A stretch of 64,000 bases of DNA from the NCBI GenBank assembly GCA_949987565.1, contig OX465114.1, forward strand, positions 992,001-1,056,000. The letters are read 5' to 3'. This DNA comes from Luidia sarsii (taxonomy: Eukaryota; Echinodermata; Asteroidea; Paxillosida; Luidiidae). The number at the start of each line of letters is the position of its first letter. The stretch's first letter is position 1. Position numbers and translations under genes: made by a program. Below the pieces are notes generated by a model, which ran no database searches, had not been told where the DNA came from, and saw nothing but the letters and a program-made list of their open reading frames with translations. Positions 23,166-37,700 of this stretch are shown here, one piece after another.

Positions 23166-26100
23166 TATGCTTAAAACTTGGCATGAAAGTAGCCCTAGGA
23201 TTCCTCCAGTGGCCTGAGTCAAAACATCTGATTTCGGAGTCAATTTCTATTCAAACATTTTCAGGAGAAGGGAGCGACCCTACCTGTTTCTCTGAGCTGC
23301 CATTGTCCAGTCGCTGGCATAATTGTCGACGGCAGAGAGTGACTGAGCAGAAAGATACGGTTTGGAAATTAATATCTCATTAACTAAGATGCTGACGACA
23401 TTCAAATTTGTCCTAGGAAGAGGCCTAGGGTTCTTCTAACAATAGGTGTTAAAGTTACTGAGTTTGGAGAACATTTCTTTTGATGGTTTTCCAGGGAAAG
23501 GCAACGACTCTTCATCTGTCTGAGTGTCAACTGTGTATTCATACGAGTAGACGTTAACTCGCTGGCTTTGGAGGTGATAGGCAGAGATATATTCCTTGCG
23601 TGTTCATATCGTTTTACATTTTAGGTTTTGATGCTTGAAACTTGGCATGAAAGTAGCCCTGGGATTCCTCCAGTGGCCTGAGTCAAAACATCTGAATTCG
23701 GAGTCAATTTCTATTCAAACATTTTCATGAGAAGGGAGCGACCCTACCTGTTTCTCTGAGCTGCCCTTGTCCAGTCGCTGGCATAATTGTCGACGGCAGA
23801 GAGTGACTGAGCAGAAAGATAGGGTTTGAAAATTAATATCTCATTAACTAAGATGCTGACGACATTCAAATTTGTCCTAAGAAGAGGCCTAGGGTTCTTC
23901 TAACAACAGGTGTTAAAGTTACTGAGTTTGGAGAACATTTCTTTTGATGGTTTTCCAGGGAAAGGCAACGACCCTTCATCTGTCTGAGTGTCAACTGTGT
24001 ATTCATACGAGTAGACGTTGATTCGCAGATTTTGCAGGTGATGGGCAGAGATATATTCCTTGCGTGTTCATATCGTTTTACATTTTAGGTTTTGATGCTT
24101 GAAACTTGGTATGAAAGTAGCCCTGGGATTCCTCCAGTGGCCTGAGTCAAAACATCTGAATTCGGAGTCAATTTCTATTCAAACATTTTCAGGAGAAGGG
24201 AGCGACCCTACCCGTTTCTCTGAGCTGCCATTGTCCAGTCGCTGGCATAATTGTCGACGGCAGAGAGTGACTGAGCAGAAAGATAGGGTTTGAAATTTAA
24301 TATCTCATTAACTAAGATGCTGACGACATTCAAATTTGTCCTAGGAAGAGGCCTAGGGTTCTTCTAACAACAGGTGTTAAAGTTACTGAGTTTGGAGAAC
24401 ATTTCTTTTGATGGTTTTCCAGGGAAAGGCAACGACCCTTCATCTGTCTGAGTGTCAACTGTGTATTCATACGAGTAGACGTTAACTCGCTGGCTTTGGA
24501 GGTGATAGGCAGAGATATATTCCTTGCGTGTTCATATCGTAATACATTTTAGGTTTTGATAATTGAAACTTGGCATGAAAGTAGCCCTGGGATTCCTCCA
24601 GTGGCCTGAGTAAAAACATCTGAATTCGGAGTCAATTTCTATTCAAAGATTTTCAAGAGAAGGGAGCGACCCTACCTGTTTCTCTGAGCTGCCATTGTCA
24701 AGTCGGTGGCATAATGGTCGACGGCAGAGAGTGACTGAGCAGAAAGATAGGGTTTGGAAATTAATATCTCATTAAATATTATGCTGACGACATTCAAATT
24801 TGTCCTAGGAAGAGGCCTAGGATTCTTCTAACAAGAAGTGTTCAAGTTACTGAGTTTGGAGAACATTTCTTTTGATGGTTTTCCAGGGAAAGGCAACGAC
24901 CCTTCATCTGTCTGAGTGTCAACTGTGTATTCATACGAGTAGACGTTGATTCGCAGATTTTGCAGGTGATGGGCAGAGATATATTCCTTGCGTGTTCATA
25001 TCGTTTTACATTTTAGGTTTTGATTCTTAAAACTTGGCATGAAAGTAGCCCTAGGATTCCTCCAGTGGCCTGAGTCAAAACATCTGAATTCGGAGTCAAT
25101 TTCTATTCAAACATTTTCAGGAAAAGGGAGCGACTCTACCTGTTTCTCTGAGCTGCCATTGTCCAGTCGCTGGCATAATTGTCGACGGCAGAGAGTGTCT
25201 GAGCAGAAAGATAGGGTTTGGAAATTAATATCTCATTAACTAAGATGCTGACGACATTCAAATTTGTCCTAGGAAGAGGCCTAGGGTTCTTCTAACAACA
25301 GGTGTTAAAGTTACTGAGTTTGGAGAACATTTCTTTTGATGGTTTTCCAGGGAAAGGCAACGACCCTTCATCTGTCTGAGTGTCAACTGTGTATTCATAC
25401 GAGTAGACGTTAACTCGCTGGCTTTGGAGGTGATAGGCAGAGATATATTCCTTGCGTGTTCATATCGTAATACATTTTAGGTTTTGATGCTTGAAACTTG
25501 GCATGAAAGTAGCCCTGGGATTCCTCCAGTGGCCTGAGTAAAAACATCTGAATTCGGAGTCAATTTCTATTCAAAGATTTTCAAGAGAAGGGAGCGACCC
25601 TACCTGTTTCTCTGAGCTGCCATTGTCAAGTCGGTGGCATAATGGTCGACGGCAGAGAGTGACTGAGCAGAAAGATAGGGTTTGGAAATTAATATCTCAT
25701 TAAATATTATGCTGACGACATTCAAATTTGTCCTAGGAAGAGGCCTAGGATTCTTCTAACAAGAAGTGTTCAAGTTACTGAGTTTGGAGAACATTTCTTT
25801 TGATGGTTTTCCAGGGAAAGGCAACGACCCTTCATCTGTCTGAGTGTCAACTGTGTATTCATACGAGTAGACGTTAACTCGCTGACTTTGGAGGTGATAG
25901 GCAGAGATATTTTCCTTGCGTGTTCATATCGTAATACATTTTAGGTTTTTATGCTTGAAACTTGGCATGAAAGTAGCCCTAGGATTCCTCCAGTGGCCTG
26001 AGTCAAAACATCTGATTTCGGGGTCAATTTCTATTCAAACATTTTCAGGAGAAGGGAGCGACCCTACCTGTTTCTCTGAGCTGCTATTGTCCAGTCGCTG

Positions 26101-27341
26101 GCATAATTGTCGACGGCAGAGAGTGACTGAGCAGAAAGATACGGTTTGGAAATTAATATCTCATTAACTAAGATGCTGACGACATTCAAATTTGTCCTAG
26201 GAAGAAGCCTAGGGTTCTTCTAACAATAGGTGTTAAAGTTACTGAGTTTGGAGAACATTTCTTTTGATGGTTTTCCAGGGAAAGGCAACGACTCTTCATC
26301 TGTCTGAGTGTCAACTGTGTATTCATACGAGTAGACGTTAACTCGCTGGCTTTGGAGGTGATAGGCAGAGATATATTCCTTGCGTGTTCATATCGTTTTA
26401 CATTTTAGGTTTTGATGCTTGAAACTTGGCATGAAAGTAGCCCTGGGATTCCTCCAGTGGCCTGAGTCAAAACATCTGAATTCGGAGTCAATTTCTATTC
26501 AAACATTTTCATGAGAAGGGAGCGACCCTACCTGTTTCTCTGAGCTGCCCTTGTCCAGTCGCTGGCATAATTGTCGACGGCAGAGAGTGACTGAGCAGAA
26601 AGATAGGGTTTGAAAATTAATATCTCATTAACTAAGATGCTGACGACATTCAAATTTGTCCTAAGAAGAGGCCTAGGGTTCTTCTAACAACAGGTGTTAA
26701 AGTTACTGAGTTTGGAGAACATTTCTTTTGATGGTTTTCCAGGGAAAGGCAACGACCCTTCATCTGTCTGAGTGTCAACTGTGTATTCATACGAGTAGAC
26801 GTTGATTCGCAGATTTTGCAGGTGATGGGCAGAGATATATTCCTTGCGTGTTCATATCGTTTTACATTTTAGGTTTTGATTCTTGAAACTTGGCATGAAA
26901 GTAGCCCTGGGATTCCTCCAGTGGCCTGAGTAAAAACATCTGAATTCGGAGTCAATTTCTATTCAAAGATTTTCAAGAGAAGGGAGCGACCCTACCTGTT
27001 TCTCTGAGCTGCCATTGTCAAGTCGGTGGCATAATGGTCGACGGCAGAGAGTGACTGAGCAGAAAGATAGGGTTTGGAAATTAATATCTCATTAAATATT
27101 ATGCTGACGACATTCAAATTTGTCCTAGGAAGAGGCCTAGGATTCTTCTAACAAGAAGTGTTCAAGTTACTGAGTTTGGAGAACATTTCTTTTGATGGTT
27201 TTCCAGGGAAAGGCAACGACCCTTCATCTGTCTGAGTGTCAACTGTGTATTCATACGAGTAGACGTTAACTCGCTGACTTTGGAGGTGATAGGCAGAGAT
27301 ATTTTCCTTGCGTGTTCATATCGTAATACATTTTAGGTTTT
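23166..27341 (+). repeat. Region II 9-monomer HOR, copy 1 (4,176 bp)
   Basis: The order is g', a, b/c chimera (24094), d, e (with ggaaaaggg in place of ggagaaggg), f, g'' (gatttcggggtc), a, f-like (gattcttg start). It matches the next 4,176-bp unit, but here b and c are fused and g'' and a are separate, while the next unit has the reverse. Small private changes include gataattgaaac at 24,558 and gaagaagcctag near 26,200. Confidence 0.88.
24094..24557 (+). repeat. Chimeric b/c monomer
   Basis: The A half is b type (tacccgtttc, tttgaaatttaatat), as in 28270. The B half ends with gttaactcgctgg and aatac, as in the c monomer at 28734, whereas a normal b has gttgattcgcag. The switch lies between about 24,296 and 24,484. 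The fusion explains why this 9-mer lacks a separate c. Confidence 0.78.
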
Positions 27342-30300
27342 TATGCTTAAAACTTGGCATGAAAGTAGCCCTAGGATTCCTCCAGTGGCCTGAGTCAAAA
27401 CATCTGATTTCGGAGTCAATTTCTATTCAAACATTTTCAGGAGAAGGGAGCGACCCTACCTGTTTCTCTGAGCTGCCATTGTCCAGTCGCTGGCATAATT
27501 GTCGACGGCAGAGAGTGACTGAGCAGAAAGATACGGTTTGGAAATTAATATCTCATTAACTAAGATGCTGACGACATTCAAATTTGTCCTAGGAAGAGGC
27601 CTAGGGTTCTTCTAACAATAGGTGTTAAAGTTACTGAGTTTGGAGAACATTTCTTTTGATGGTTTTCCAGGGAAAGGCAACGACTCTTCATCTGTCTGAG
27701 TGTCAACTGTGTATTCATACGAGTAGACGTTAACTCGCTGGCTTTGGAGGTGATAGGCAGAGATATATTCCTTGCGTGTTCATATCGTTTTACATTTTAG
27801 GTTTTGATGCTTGAAACTTGGCATGAAAGTAGCCCTGGGATTCCTCCAGTGGCCTGAGTCAAAACATCTGAATTCGGAGTCAATTTCTATTCAAACATTT
27901 TCATGAGAAGGGAGCGACCCTACCTGTTTCTCTGAGCTGCCCTTGTCCAGTCGCTGGCATAATTGTCGACGGCAGAGAGTGACTGAGCAGAAAGATAGGG
28001 TTTGAAAATTAATATCTCATTAACTAAGATGCTGACGACATTCAAATTTGTCCTAAGAAGAGGCCTAGGGTTCTTCTAACAACAGGTGTTAAAGTTACTG
28101 AGTTTGGAGAACATTTCTTTTGATGGTTTTCCAGGGAAAGGCAACGACCCTTCATCTGTCTGAGTGTCAACTGTGTATTCATACGAGTAGACGTTGATTC
28201 GCAGATTTTGCAGGTGATGGGCAGAGATATATTCCTTGCGTGTTCATATCGTTTTACATTTTAGGTTTTGATGCTTGAAACTTGGTATGAAAGTAGCCCT
28301 GGGATTCCTCCAGTGGCCTGAGTCAAAACATCTGAATTCGGAGTCAATTTCTATTCAAACATTTTCAGGAGAAGGGAGCGACCCTACCCGTTTCTCTGAG
28401 CTGCCATTGTCCAGTCGCTGGCATAATTGTCGACGGCAGAGAGTGACTGAGCAGAAAGATAGGGTTTGAAATTTAATATCTCATTAACTAAGATGCTGAC
28501 GACATTCAAATTTGTCCTAGGAAGAGGCCTAGGGTTCTTCTAACAACAGGTGTTAAAGTTACTGAGTTTGGAGAACATTTCTTTTGATGGTTTTCCAGGG
28601 AAAGGCAACGACCCTTCATCTGTCTGAGTGTCAACTGTGTATTCATACGAGTAGACGTTGATTCGCAGATTTTGCAGGTGATGGGCAGAGATATATTCCT
28701 TGCGTGTTCATATCGTTTTACATTTTAGGTTTTGATTCTTGAAACTTGGCATGAAAGTAGCCCTAGGATTTCTCCAGTGGCCTGAGTCAAAACATCTGAA
28801 TTCGGAGTCAATTTCTATTCAAACATTTTCAGGAGAAGGGAGCGACCCTACCTGTTTCTCTGAGCTGCCATTGTCCAGTCGCTGGTATAATTGTCGACGG
28901 CAGAGAGTGTCTGAGCAGAAAGATAGGGTTTGGAAATTAATATCTCATTAACTAAGATGCTGACGACATTCAAATTTGTCCTAGGAAGAGGCCTAGGGTT
29001 CTTCTAACAACAGGTGTTAAAGTTACTGAGTTTGGAGAACATTTCTTTTGATGGTTTTCCAGGGAAAGGCAACGACCCTTCATCTGTCTGAGTGTCAACT
29101 GTGTATTCATACGAGTAGACGTTAACTCGCTGGCTTTGGAGGTGATAGGCAGAGATATATTCCTTGCGTGTTCATATCGTAATACATTTTAGGTTTTGAT
29201 GCTTGAAACTTGGCATGAAAGTAGCCCTGGGATTCCTCCAGTGGCCTGAGTAAAAACATCTGAATTCGGAGTCAATTTCTATTCAAAGATTTTCAAGAGA
29301 AGGGAGCGACCCTACCTGTTTCTCTGAGCTGCCATTGTCAAGTCGGTGGCATAATGGTCGACGGCAGAGAGTGACTGAGCAGAAAGATAGGGTTTGGAAA
29401 TTAATATCTCATTAAATATTATGCTGACGACATTCAAATTTGTCCTAGGAAGAGGCCTAGGATTCTTCTAACAAGAAGTGTTCAAGTTACTGAGTTTGGA
29501 GAACATTTCTTTTGATGGTTTTCCAGGGAAAGGCAACGACCCTTCATCTGTCTGAGTGTCAACTGTGTATTCATACGAGTAGACGTTGATTCGCAGATTT
29601 TGCAGGTGATGGGCAGAGATATATTCCTTGCGTGTTCATATCGTTTTACATTTTAGGTTTTGATTCTTGAAACTTGGCATGAAAGTAGCCCTAGGATTCC
29701 TCCAGTGGCCTGAGTCAAAACATCTGAATTCGGAGTCAATTTCTATTCAAACATTTTCAGGAAAAGGGAGCGACTCTACCTGTTTCTCTGAGCTGCCATT
29801 GTCCAGTCGCTGGCATAATTGTCGACGGCAGAGAGTGTCTGAGCAGAAAGATAGGGTTTGGAAATTAATATCTCATTAACTAAGATGCTGACGACATTCA
29901 AATTTGTCCTAGGAAGAGGCCTAGGGTTCTTCTAACAACAGGTGTTAAAGTTACTGAGTTTGGAGAACATTTCTTTTGATGGTTTTCCAGGGAAAGGCAA
30001 CGACCCTTCATCTGTCTGAGTGTCAACTGTGTATTCATACGAGTAGACGTTAACTCGCTGGCTTTGGAGGTGATAGGCAGAGATATATTCCTTGCGTGTT
30101 CATATCGTAATACATTTTAGGTTTTGATGCTTGAAACTTGGCATGAAAGTAGCCCTGGGATTCCTCCAGTGGCCTGAGTAAAAACATCTGAATTCGGAGT
30201 CAATTTCTATTCAAAGATTTTCAAGAGAAGGGAGCGACCCTACCTGTTTCTCTGAGCTGCCATTGTCAAGTCGGTGGCATAATGGTCGACGGCAGAGAGT

Positions 30301-31517
30301 GACTGAGCAGAAAGATAGGGTTTGGAAATTAATATCTCATTAAATATTATGCTGACGACATTCAAATTTGTCCTAGGAAGAGGCCTAGGATTCTTCTAAC
30401 AAGAAGTGTTCAAGTTACTGAGTTTGGAGAACATTTCTTTTGATGGTTTTCCAGGGAAAGGCAACGACCCTTCATCTGTCTGAGTGTCAACTGTGTATTC
30501 ATACGAGTAGACGTTAACTCGCTGACTTTGGAGGTGATAGGCAGAGATATTTTCCTTGCGTGTTCATATCGTAATACATTTTAGGTTTTTATGCTTGAAA
30601 CTTGGCATGAAAGTAGCCCTAGGATTCCTCCAGTGGCCTGAGTCAAAACATCTGATTTCGGGGTCAATTTCTATTCAAACATTTTCAGGAGAAGGGAGCG
30701 ACCCTACCTGTTTCTCTGAGCTGCTATTGTCCAGTCGCTGGCATAATTGTCGACGGCAGAGAGTGACTGAGCAGAAAGATACGGTTTGGAAATTAATATC
30801 TCATTAACTAAGATGCTGACGACATTCAAATTTGTCCTAGGAAGAGGCCTAGGGTTCTTCTAACAATAGGTGTTAAAGTTACTGAGTTTGGAGAACATTT
30901 CTTTTGATGGTTTTCCAGGGAAAGGCAACGACCCTTCATCTGTCTGAGTGTCAACTGTGTATTCATATGAGTAGACGTTGATTCGCAGATTTTGCAGGTG
31001 ATGGGCAGAGATATATTCCTTGCGTGTTCATATCGTTTTACATTTTAGGTTTTGATTCTTGAAACTTGGCATGAAAGTAGCCCTGGGATTCCTCCAGTGG
31101 CCTGAGTAAAAACATCTGAATTCGGAGTCAATTTCTATTCAAAGATTTTCAAGAGAAGGGAGCGACCCTACCTGTTTCTCTGAGCTGCCATTGTCAAGTC
31201 GGTGGCATAATGGTCGACGGCAGAGAGTGACTGAGCAGAAAGATAGGGTTTGGAAATTAATATCTCATTAAATATTATGCTGACGACATTCAAATTTGTC
31301 CTAGGAAGAGGCCTAGGATTCTTCTAACAAGAAGTGTTCAAGTTACTGAGTTTGGAGAACATTTCTTTTGATGGTTTTCCAGGGAAAGGCAACGACCCTT
31401 CATCTGTCTGAGTGTCAACTGTGTATTCATACGAGTAGACGTTAACTCGCTGACTTAGGAGGTGATAGGCAGAGATATTTTCCTTGCGTGTTCATATCGT
31501 AATACATTTTAGGTTTT
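27342..31517 (+). repeat. Region II 9-monomer HOR, copy 2 (4,176 bp)
   Basis: The order is g', a (27806), b (28270, with tacccgtttc), c, d, e (ggaaaaggg), f, g''/a chimera (30590), f-like (31054). From 27,806 to 31,053 it shows the fullest reading of the seven-step cycle in the window, although its last step is chimeric. With copy 1 it implies a ten-monomer parent order g'-a-b-c-d-e-f-g''-a-f, from which each copy lost a different monomer by fusion. Confidence 0.88.
30590..31053 (+). repeat. Chimeric g''/a monomer
   Basis: The A half and early B half are g'' (gatttcggggtc, gatacggttt, aacaataggtg). The later B half is type a (cgacccttc, gttgattcgcag). The switch lies between 30,866 and 30,932. 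A private catatgag follows. The fusion removes one monomer relative to 25950-26877, where g'' and a are separate. Confidence 0.8.
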
Positions 31518-34500
31518 TATGCTTAAAACTTGGCATGAAAGTAGCCCTAGGATTCCTCCAGTGGCCTGAGTCAAAACATCTGATTTCGGAGTCAATTTCT
31601 ATTCAAACATTTTCAGGAGAAGGGAGCGACCCTACCTGTTTCTCTGAGCTGCCATTGTCCAGTCGCTGGCATAATTGTCGACGGCAGAGAGTGACTGAGC
31701 AGAAAGATACGGTTTGGAAATTAATATCTCATTAACTAAGATGCTGACGACATTCAAATTTGTCCTAGGAAGAGGCCTAGGGTTCTTCTAACAATAGGTG
31801 TTAAAGTTACTGAGTTTGGAGAACATTTCTTTTGATGGTTTTCCAGGGAAAGGCAACGACTCTTCATCTGTCTGAGTGTCAACTGTGTATTCATACGAGT
31901 AGACGTTAACTCGCTGGCTTTGGAGGTGATAGGCAGAGATATATTCCTTGCGTGTTCATATCGTTTTACATTTTAGGTTTTGATGCTTGAAACTTGGCAT
32001 GAAAGTAGCCTTGGGATTCCTCCAGTGGCCTGAGTCAAAACATCTGAATTCGGAGTCAATTTCTATTCAAACATTTTCATGAGAAGGGAGCGACCCTACC
32101 TGTTTCTCTGAGCTGCCCTTGTCCAGTCGCTGGCATAATTGTCGACGGCAGAGAGTGACTGAGCAGAAAGATAGGGTTTGAAAATTAATATCTCATTAAC
32201 TAAGATGCTGACGACATTCAAATTTGTCCTAAGAAGAGGCCTAGGGTTCTTCTAACAACAGGTGTTAAAGTTACTGAGTTTGGAGAACATTTCTTTTGAT
32301 GGTTTTCCAGGGAAAGGCAACGACCCTTCATCTGTCTGAGTGTCAACTGTGTATTCATACGAGTAGACGTTGATTCGCAGATTTTGCAGGTGATGGGCAG
32401 AGATATATTCCTTGCGTGTTCATATCGTTTTACATTTTAGGTTTTGATGCTTGAAACTTGGTATGAAAGTAGCCCTGGGATTCCTCCAGTGGCCTGAGTC
32501 AAAACATCTGAATTCGGAGTCAATTTCTATTCAAACATTTTCAGGAGAAGGGAGCGACCCTACCCGTTTCTCTGAGCTGCCATTGTCCAGTCGCTGGCAT
32601 AATTGTCGACGGCAGAGAGTGACTGAGCAGAAAGATAGGGTTTGAAATTTAATATCTCATTAACTAAGATGCTGACGACATTCAAATTTGTCCTAGGAAG
32701 AGGCCTAGGGTTCTTCTAACAACAGGTGTTAAAGTTACTGAGTTTGGAGAACATTTCTTTTGATGGTTTTCCAGGGAAAGGCAACGACCCTTCATCTGTC
32801 TGAGTGTCAACTGTGTATTCATACGAGTAGACGTTGATTCGCAGATTTTGCAGGTGATGGGCAGAGATATATTCCTTGCGTGTTCATATCGTTTTACATT
32901 TTAGGTTTTGATTCTTGAAACTTGGCATGAAAGTAGCCCTGGGATTTCTCCAGTGGCCTGAGTCAAAACATCTGAATTCGGAGTCAATTTCTATTCAAAC
33001 ATTTTCAGGAGAAGGGAGCGACCCTACCTGTTTCTCTGAGCTGCCATTGTCCAGTCGCTGGTATAATTGTCGACGGCAGAGAGTGTCTGAGCAGAAAGAT
33101 AGGGTTTGGAAATTAATATCTCATTAACTAAGATGCTGACGACATTCAAATTTGTCCTAGGAAGAGGCCTAGGGTTCTTCTAACAACAGGTGTTAAAGTT
33201 ACTGAGTTTGGAGAACATTTCTTTTGATGGTTTTCCAGGGAAAGGCAACGACCCTTCATCTGTCTGAGTGTCAACTGTGTATTCATACGAGTAGACGTTA
33301 ACTCGCTGGCTTTGGAGGTGATAGGCAGAGATATATTCCTTGCGTGTTCATATCGTAATACATTTTAGGTTTTGATGCTTGAAACTTGGCATGAAAGTAG
33401 CCCTGGGATTCCTCCAGTGGCCTGAGTAAAAACATCTGAATTCGGAGTCAATTTCTATTCAAAGATTTTCAAGAGAAGGGAGCGACCCTACCTGTTTCTC
33501 TGAGCTGCCATTGTCAAGTCGGTGGCATAATGGTCGACGGCAGAGAGTGACTGAGCAGAAAGATAGGGTTTGGAAATTAATATCTCATTAAATATTATGC
33601 TGACGACATTCAAATTTGTCCTAGGAAGAGGCCTAGGATTCTTCTAACAAGAAGTGTTCAAGTTACTGAGTTTGGAGAACATTTCTTTTGATGGTTTTCC
33701 AGGGAAAGGCAACGACCCTTCATCTGTCTGAGTGTCAAATGTGTATTCATACGAGTAGACGTTGATTCGCAGATTTTGCAGGTGATGGGCAGAGATATAT
33801 TCCTTGCGTGTTCATATCGTTTTACATTTTAGGTTTTGATTCTTGAAACTTGGCATGAAAGTAGCCCTGGGATTCCTCCAGTGGCCTGAGTAAAAACATC
33901 TGAATTCGGAGTCAATTTCTATTCAAAGATTTTCAAGAGAAGGGAGCGACCCTACCTGTTTCTCTGAGCTGCCATTGTCAAGTCGGTGGCATAATGGTCG
34001 ACGGCAGAGAGTGACTGAGCAGAAAGATAGGGTTTGGAAATTAATATCTCATTAAATATTATGCTGACGACATTCAAATTTGTCCTAGGAAGAGGCCTAG
34101 GATTCTTCTAACAAGAAGTGTTCAAGTTACTGAGTTTGGAGAACATTTCTTTTGATGGTTTTCCAGGGAAAGGCAACGACCCTTCATCTGTCTGAGTGTC
34201 AACTGTGTATTCATACGAGTAGACGTTAACTCGCTGACTTTGGAGGTGATAGGCAGAGATATTTTCCTTGCGTGTTCATATCGTAATACATTTTAGGTTT
34301 TTATGCTTGAAACTTGGCATGAAAGTAGCCCTAGGATTCCTCCAGTGGCCTGAGTCGAAACATCTGATTTCGGAGTCAATTTCTATTCAAACATTTTCAG
34401 GAGAAGGGAGCGACCCTACCTGTTTCTCTGAGCTGCCATTGTCCAGTCGCTGGCATAATTGTCGACGGCAGAGAGTGACTGAGCAGAAAGATACGGTTTG

Positions 34501-34765
34501 GAAATTAATATCTCATTAACTAAGATGCTGACGACATTCAAATTTGTCCTAGGAAGAGGCCTAGGGTTCTTCTAACAATAGGTGTTAAAGTTACTGAGTT
34601 TGGAGAACATTTCTTTTGATGGTTTTCCAGGGAAAGGCAACGACTCTTCATCTGTCTGAGTGTCAACTGTGTATTCATACGAGTAGACGTTAACTCGCTG
34701 GCTTTGGAGGTGATAGGCAGAGATATATTCCTTGCGTGTTCATATCGTTTTACATTTTAGGTTTT
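31518..34765 (+). repeat. Region II terminal unit, seven monomers
   Basis: The order is g' (31518, ttatgcttaaaac), a, b (32446), c (32910, with cctgggatttctcc), d (33374), f-like (33838), g' (34302, with gagtcgaaac). It follows the 9-mer order through d, then jumps to the f and g' steps. The final two monomers closely match 38940-39867, offset 5,102 bp. A private cttaggagg lies just before the block, near 31,455. Confidence 0.82.
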
Positions 34766-37700
34766 GATGCTTGAAACTTGGCATGAAAGTAGCCCTGGGA
34801 TTCCTCCAGTGGCCTGAGTCAAAACATCTGAATTCGGAGTCAATTTCTATTCAAACATTTTCATGAGAAGGGAGCGACCCTACCTGTTTCTCTGAGCTGC
34901 CCTTGTCCAGTCGCTGGCATAATTGTCGACGGCAGAGAGTGTCTGAGCAGAAAGATAGGGTTTGGAAATTAATATCTCATTAAATATTATGCTGACGACA
35001 TTCAAATTTGTCCTAGGAAGAGGCCTAGGATTCTTCTAACAAGAAGTGTTAAAGTTACTGAGTTTGGAGAACATTTCTTTTGATGGTTTTCCAGGGAAAG
35101 GCAACGACCCTTCATCTGTCTGAGTGTCAACTGTATATTCATACGAGTAGACGTTAACTCGCTGACTTTGGAGGTGATAGGCAGAGATATTTTCCTTGCG
35201 TGTTCATATCGTAATACATTTTAGGTTTTGATGCTTGAAATTTGGCGTGAAAGTAGCCCTGGGATTCCTCCAGTGGCCTGAGTCAAAACATCTGAATTCG
35301 GAGTCAATTTCTATTCAAACATTTTCATGAGAAGGGAGCGACCCTACCTGTTTCTCTGAGCTGCCATTGTCCAGTCGCTGGCATAATGGTCGACGGCAGA
35401 GAGTGACTGAGCAGAAAGATAGAGTTTGGAAATTAATATCTCAATAAATATTATGCTGACGACATTCAAATTTGCCCTAGGAAGAGGCCTTTGATTCTTC
35501 TAACAAGAAGTGTTAAAGTTACTGAGTTTGGAGAACATTTCTTTTGATGGTTTTCCAGGGAAAGGCAACGACCCTTCATCTGTCTGAGTGTCAACTGTGT
35601 ATTCATACGAGTAGACGTTCACTCGCTGGCTTTGGAGGTGATGGGCAGAGATATATTCCTTGCGTGTTCATATCGTTTTACATTTTAGGTTTTGATGCTT
35701 GAAACTTGGCATGAAAGTAGCCCTAGGATTCCTCCAGTGGCCTGAGTCAAACATCTGAATTCGGAGTCAATTTCTATTCAAACATTTTCAGGAGAAGGGA
35801 GTGACTCTACCTGTTTCTCTGAGCTGCCATTGTCCAGTCGCTGGCATGATTGTCGACGGCAGAGAGTGACTGAGCAGAAAGATAGGGTTTGGAAATTAAT
35901 ATCTCATTAAATATTATGCTGACGACATTCAAATTTGTCCTAGGAAGAGGCCTAGGATTCTTCTAACAAGAAGTGTTAAAGTTACTGAGTTTGGAGAACA
36001 TTTCTTTTGATGGTTTTCCAGGGAAAGGCAACGACCCTTCATCTGTCTGAGTGTCAACTGTCTATTCATACGAGTAGACGTGAACTCGCTGACTTTGGAC
36101 GTGATAGGCAGAGATATTTTCCTTGCGTGTTCATATCGTAATACATTTTAGGTTTTGATTCTTGAAACTTGGCATGAAAGTAGCCCTAGGATTCCTCCAG
36201 TGGCCTGAGTCAAAACATCTGAATTCGGAGTCAATTTCTATTCAAACATTTTCAGGAGAAGGGAGCGACCCTACCTGTTTCTCTGAGCTGCCATTGTCAA
36301 GTCGCTGGCATAATGGTCGACGGTAGAGAGTGACTGAGCAGAAAGATAGGGTTTGGAAATTAATATCTCAATAAATATTATGCTGACGACATTCAAATTT
36401 GCCCTAGGAAGAGGCCTTGGATTCTTCTAACAAGAAGTGTTAAAGTTACCGAGTTTGGAGAACATTTCTTTTGATGGTTTTCCAGGGAAAGGCAACGACC
36501 CTTCATCTGTCTGAGTGTCAACTGTGTATTCATACGAGTACACGTTAACTCGCTGGCTTTGGAGGTGATAGGCAGAGATATATTCCTTGCGTGTTCATAT
36601 CGTTTTACATTTTAGGTTTTGATGCTTGAAACTTGGCATGAAAGTAGCCCTGGGATTCCTCCAGTGGCCTGAGTCAAAACATCTGAATTCGGAGTCAATT
36701 TCTATTCAAACATTTTCATGAGAAGGGAGCGACCCTACCTGTTTCTCTGAGCTGCCCTTGTCCAGTCGCTGGCATAATTGTCGACGGCAGAGAGTGACTG
36801 AGCAGAAAGATAGGGTTTGAAAATTAATATCTCATTAACTAAGATGCTGACGACATTCAAATTTGTCCTAAGAAGAGGCCTAGGGTTCTTCTAACAACAG
36901 GTGTTAAAGTTACTGAGTTTGGAGAACATTTCTTTTGATGGTTTTCCAGGGAAAGGCAACGACCCTTCATCTGTCTGAGTGTCAACTGTGTATTCATACG
37001 AGTAGACGTTAACTCGCTGGCTTTGGAGGTGATAGGCAGAGATATATTCCTTGCGTGTTCATATCGTTTTACATTTTAGGTTTTGATGCTTGAAACTTGG
37101 CATGAAAGTAGCCCTGGGATTCCTCCAGTGGCCTGAGTCAAAACATCTGAATTCGGAGTCAATTTCTATTCAAACATTTTCATGAGAAGGGAGCGACCCT
37201 ACCTGTTTCTCTGAGCTGCCCTTGTCCAGTCGCTGGCATAATTGTCGACGGCAGAGAGTGTCTGAGCAGAAAGATAGGGTTTGGAAATTAATATCTCATT
37301 AAATATTATGCTGACGACATTCAAATTTGTCCTAGGAAGAGGCCTAGGATTCTTCTAACAAGAAGTGTTAAAGTTACTGAGTTTGGAGAACATTTCTTTT
37401 GATGGTTTTCCAGGGAAAGGCAACGACCCTTCATCTGTCTGAGTGTCAACTGTGTATTCATACGAGTAGACGTTCACTCGCTGGCTTTGGAGGTGATGGG
37501 CAGAGATATATTCCTTGCGTGTTCATATCGTTTTACATTTTAGGTTTTGATGCTTGAAACTTGGCATGAAAGTAGCCCTAGGATTCCTCCAGTGGCCTGA
37601 GTCAAACATCTGAATTCGGAGTCAATTTCTATTCAAACATTTTCAGGAGAAGGGAGTGACTCTACCTGTTTCTCTGAGCTGCCATTGTCCAGTCGCTGGC

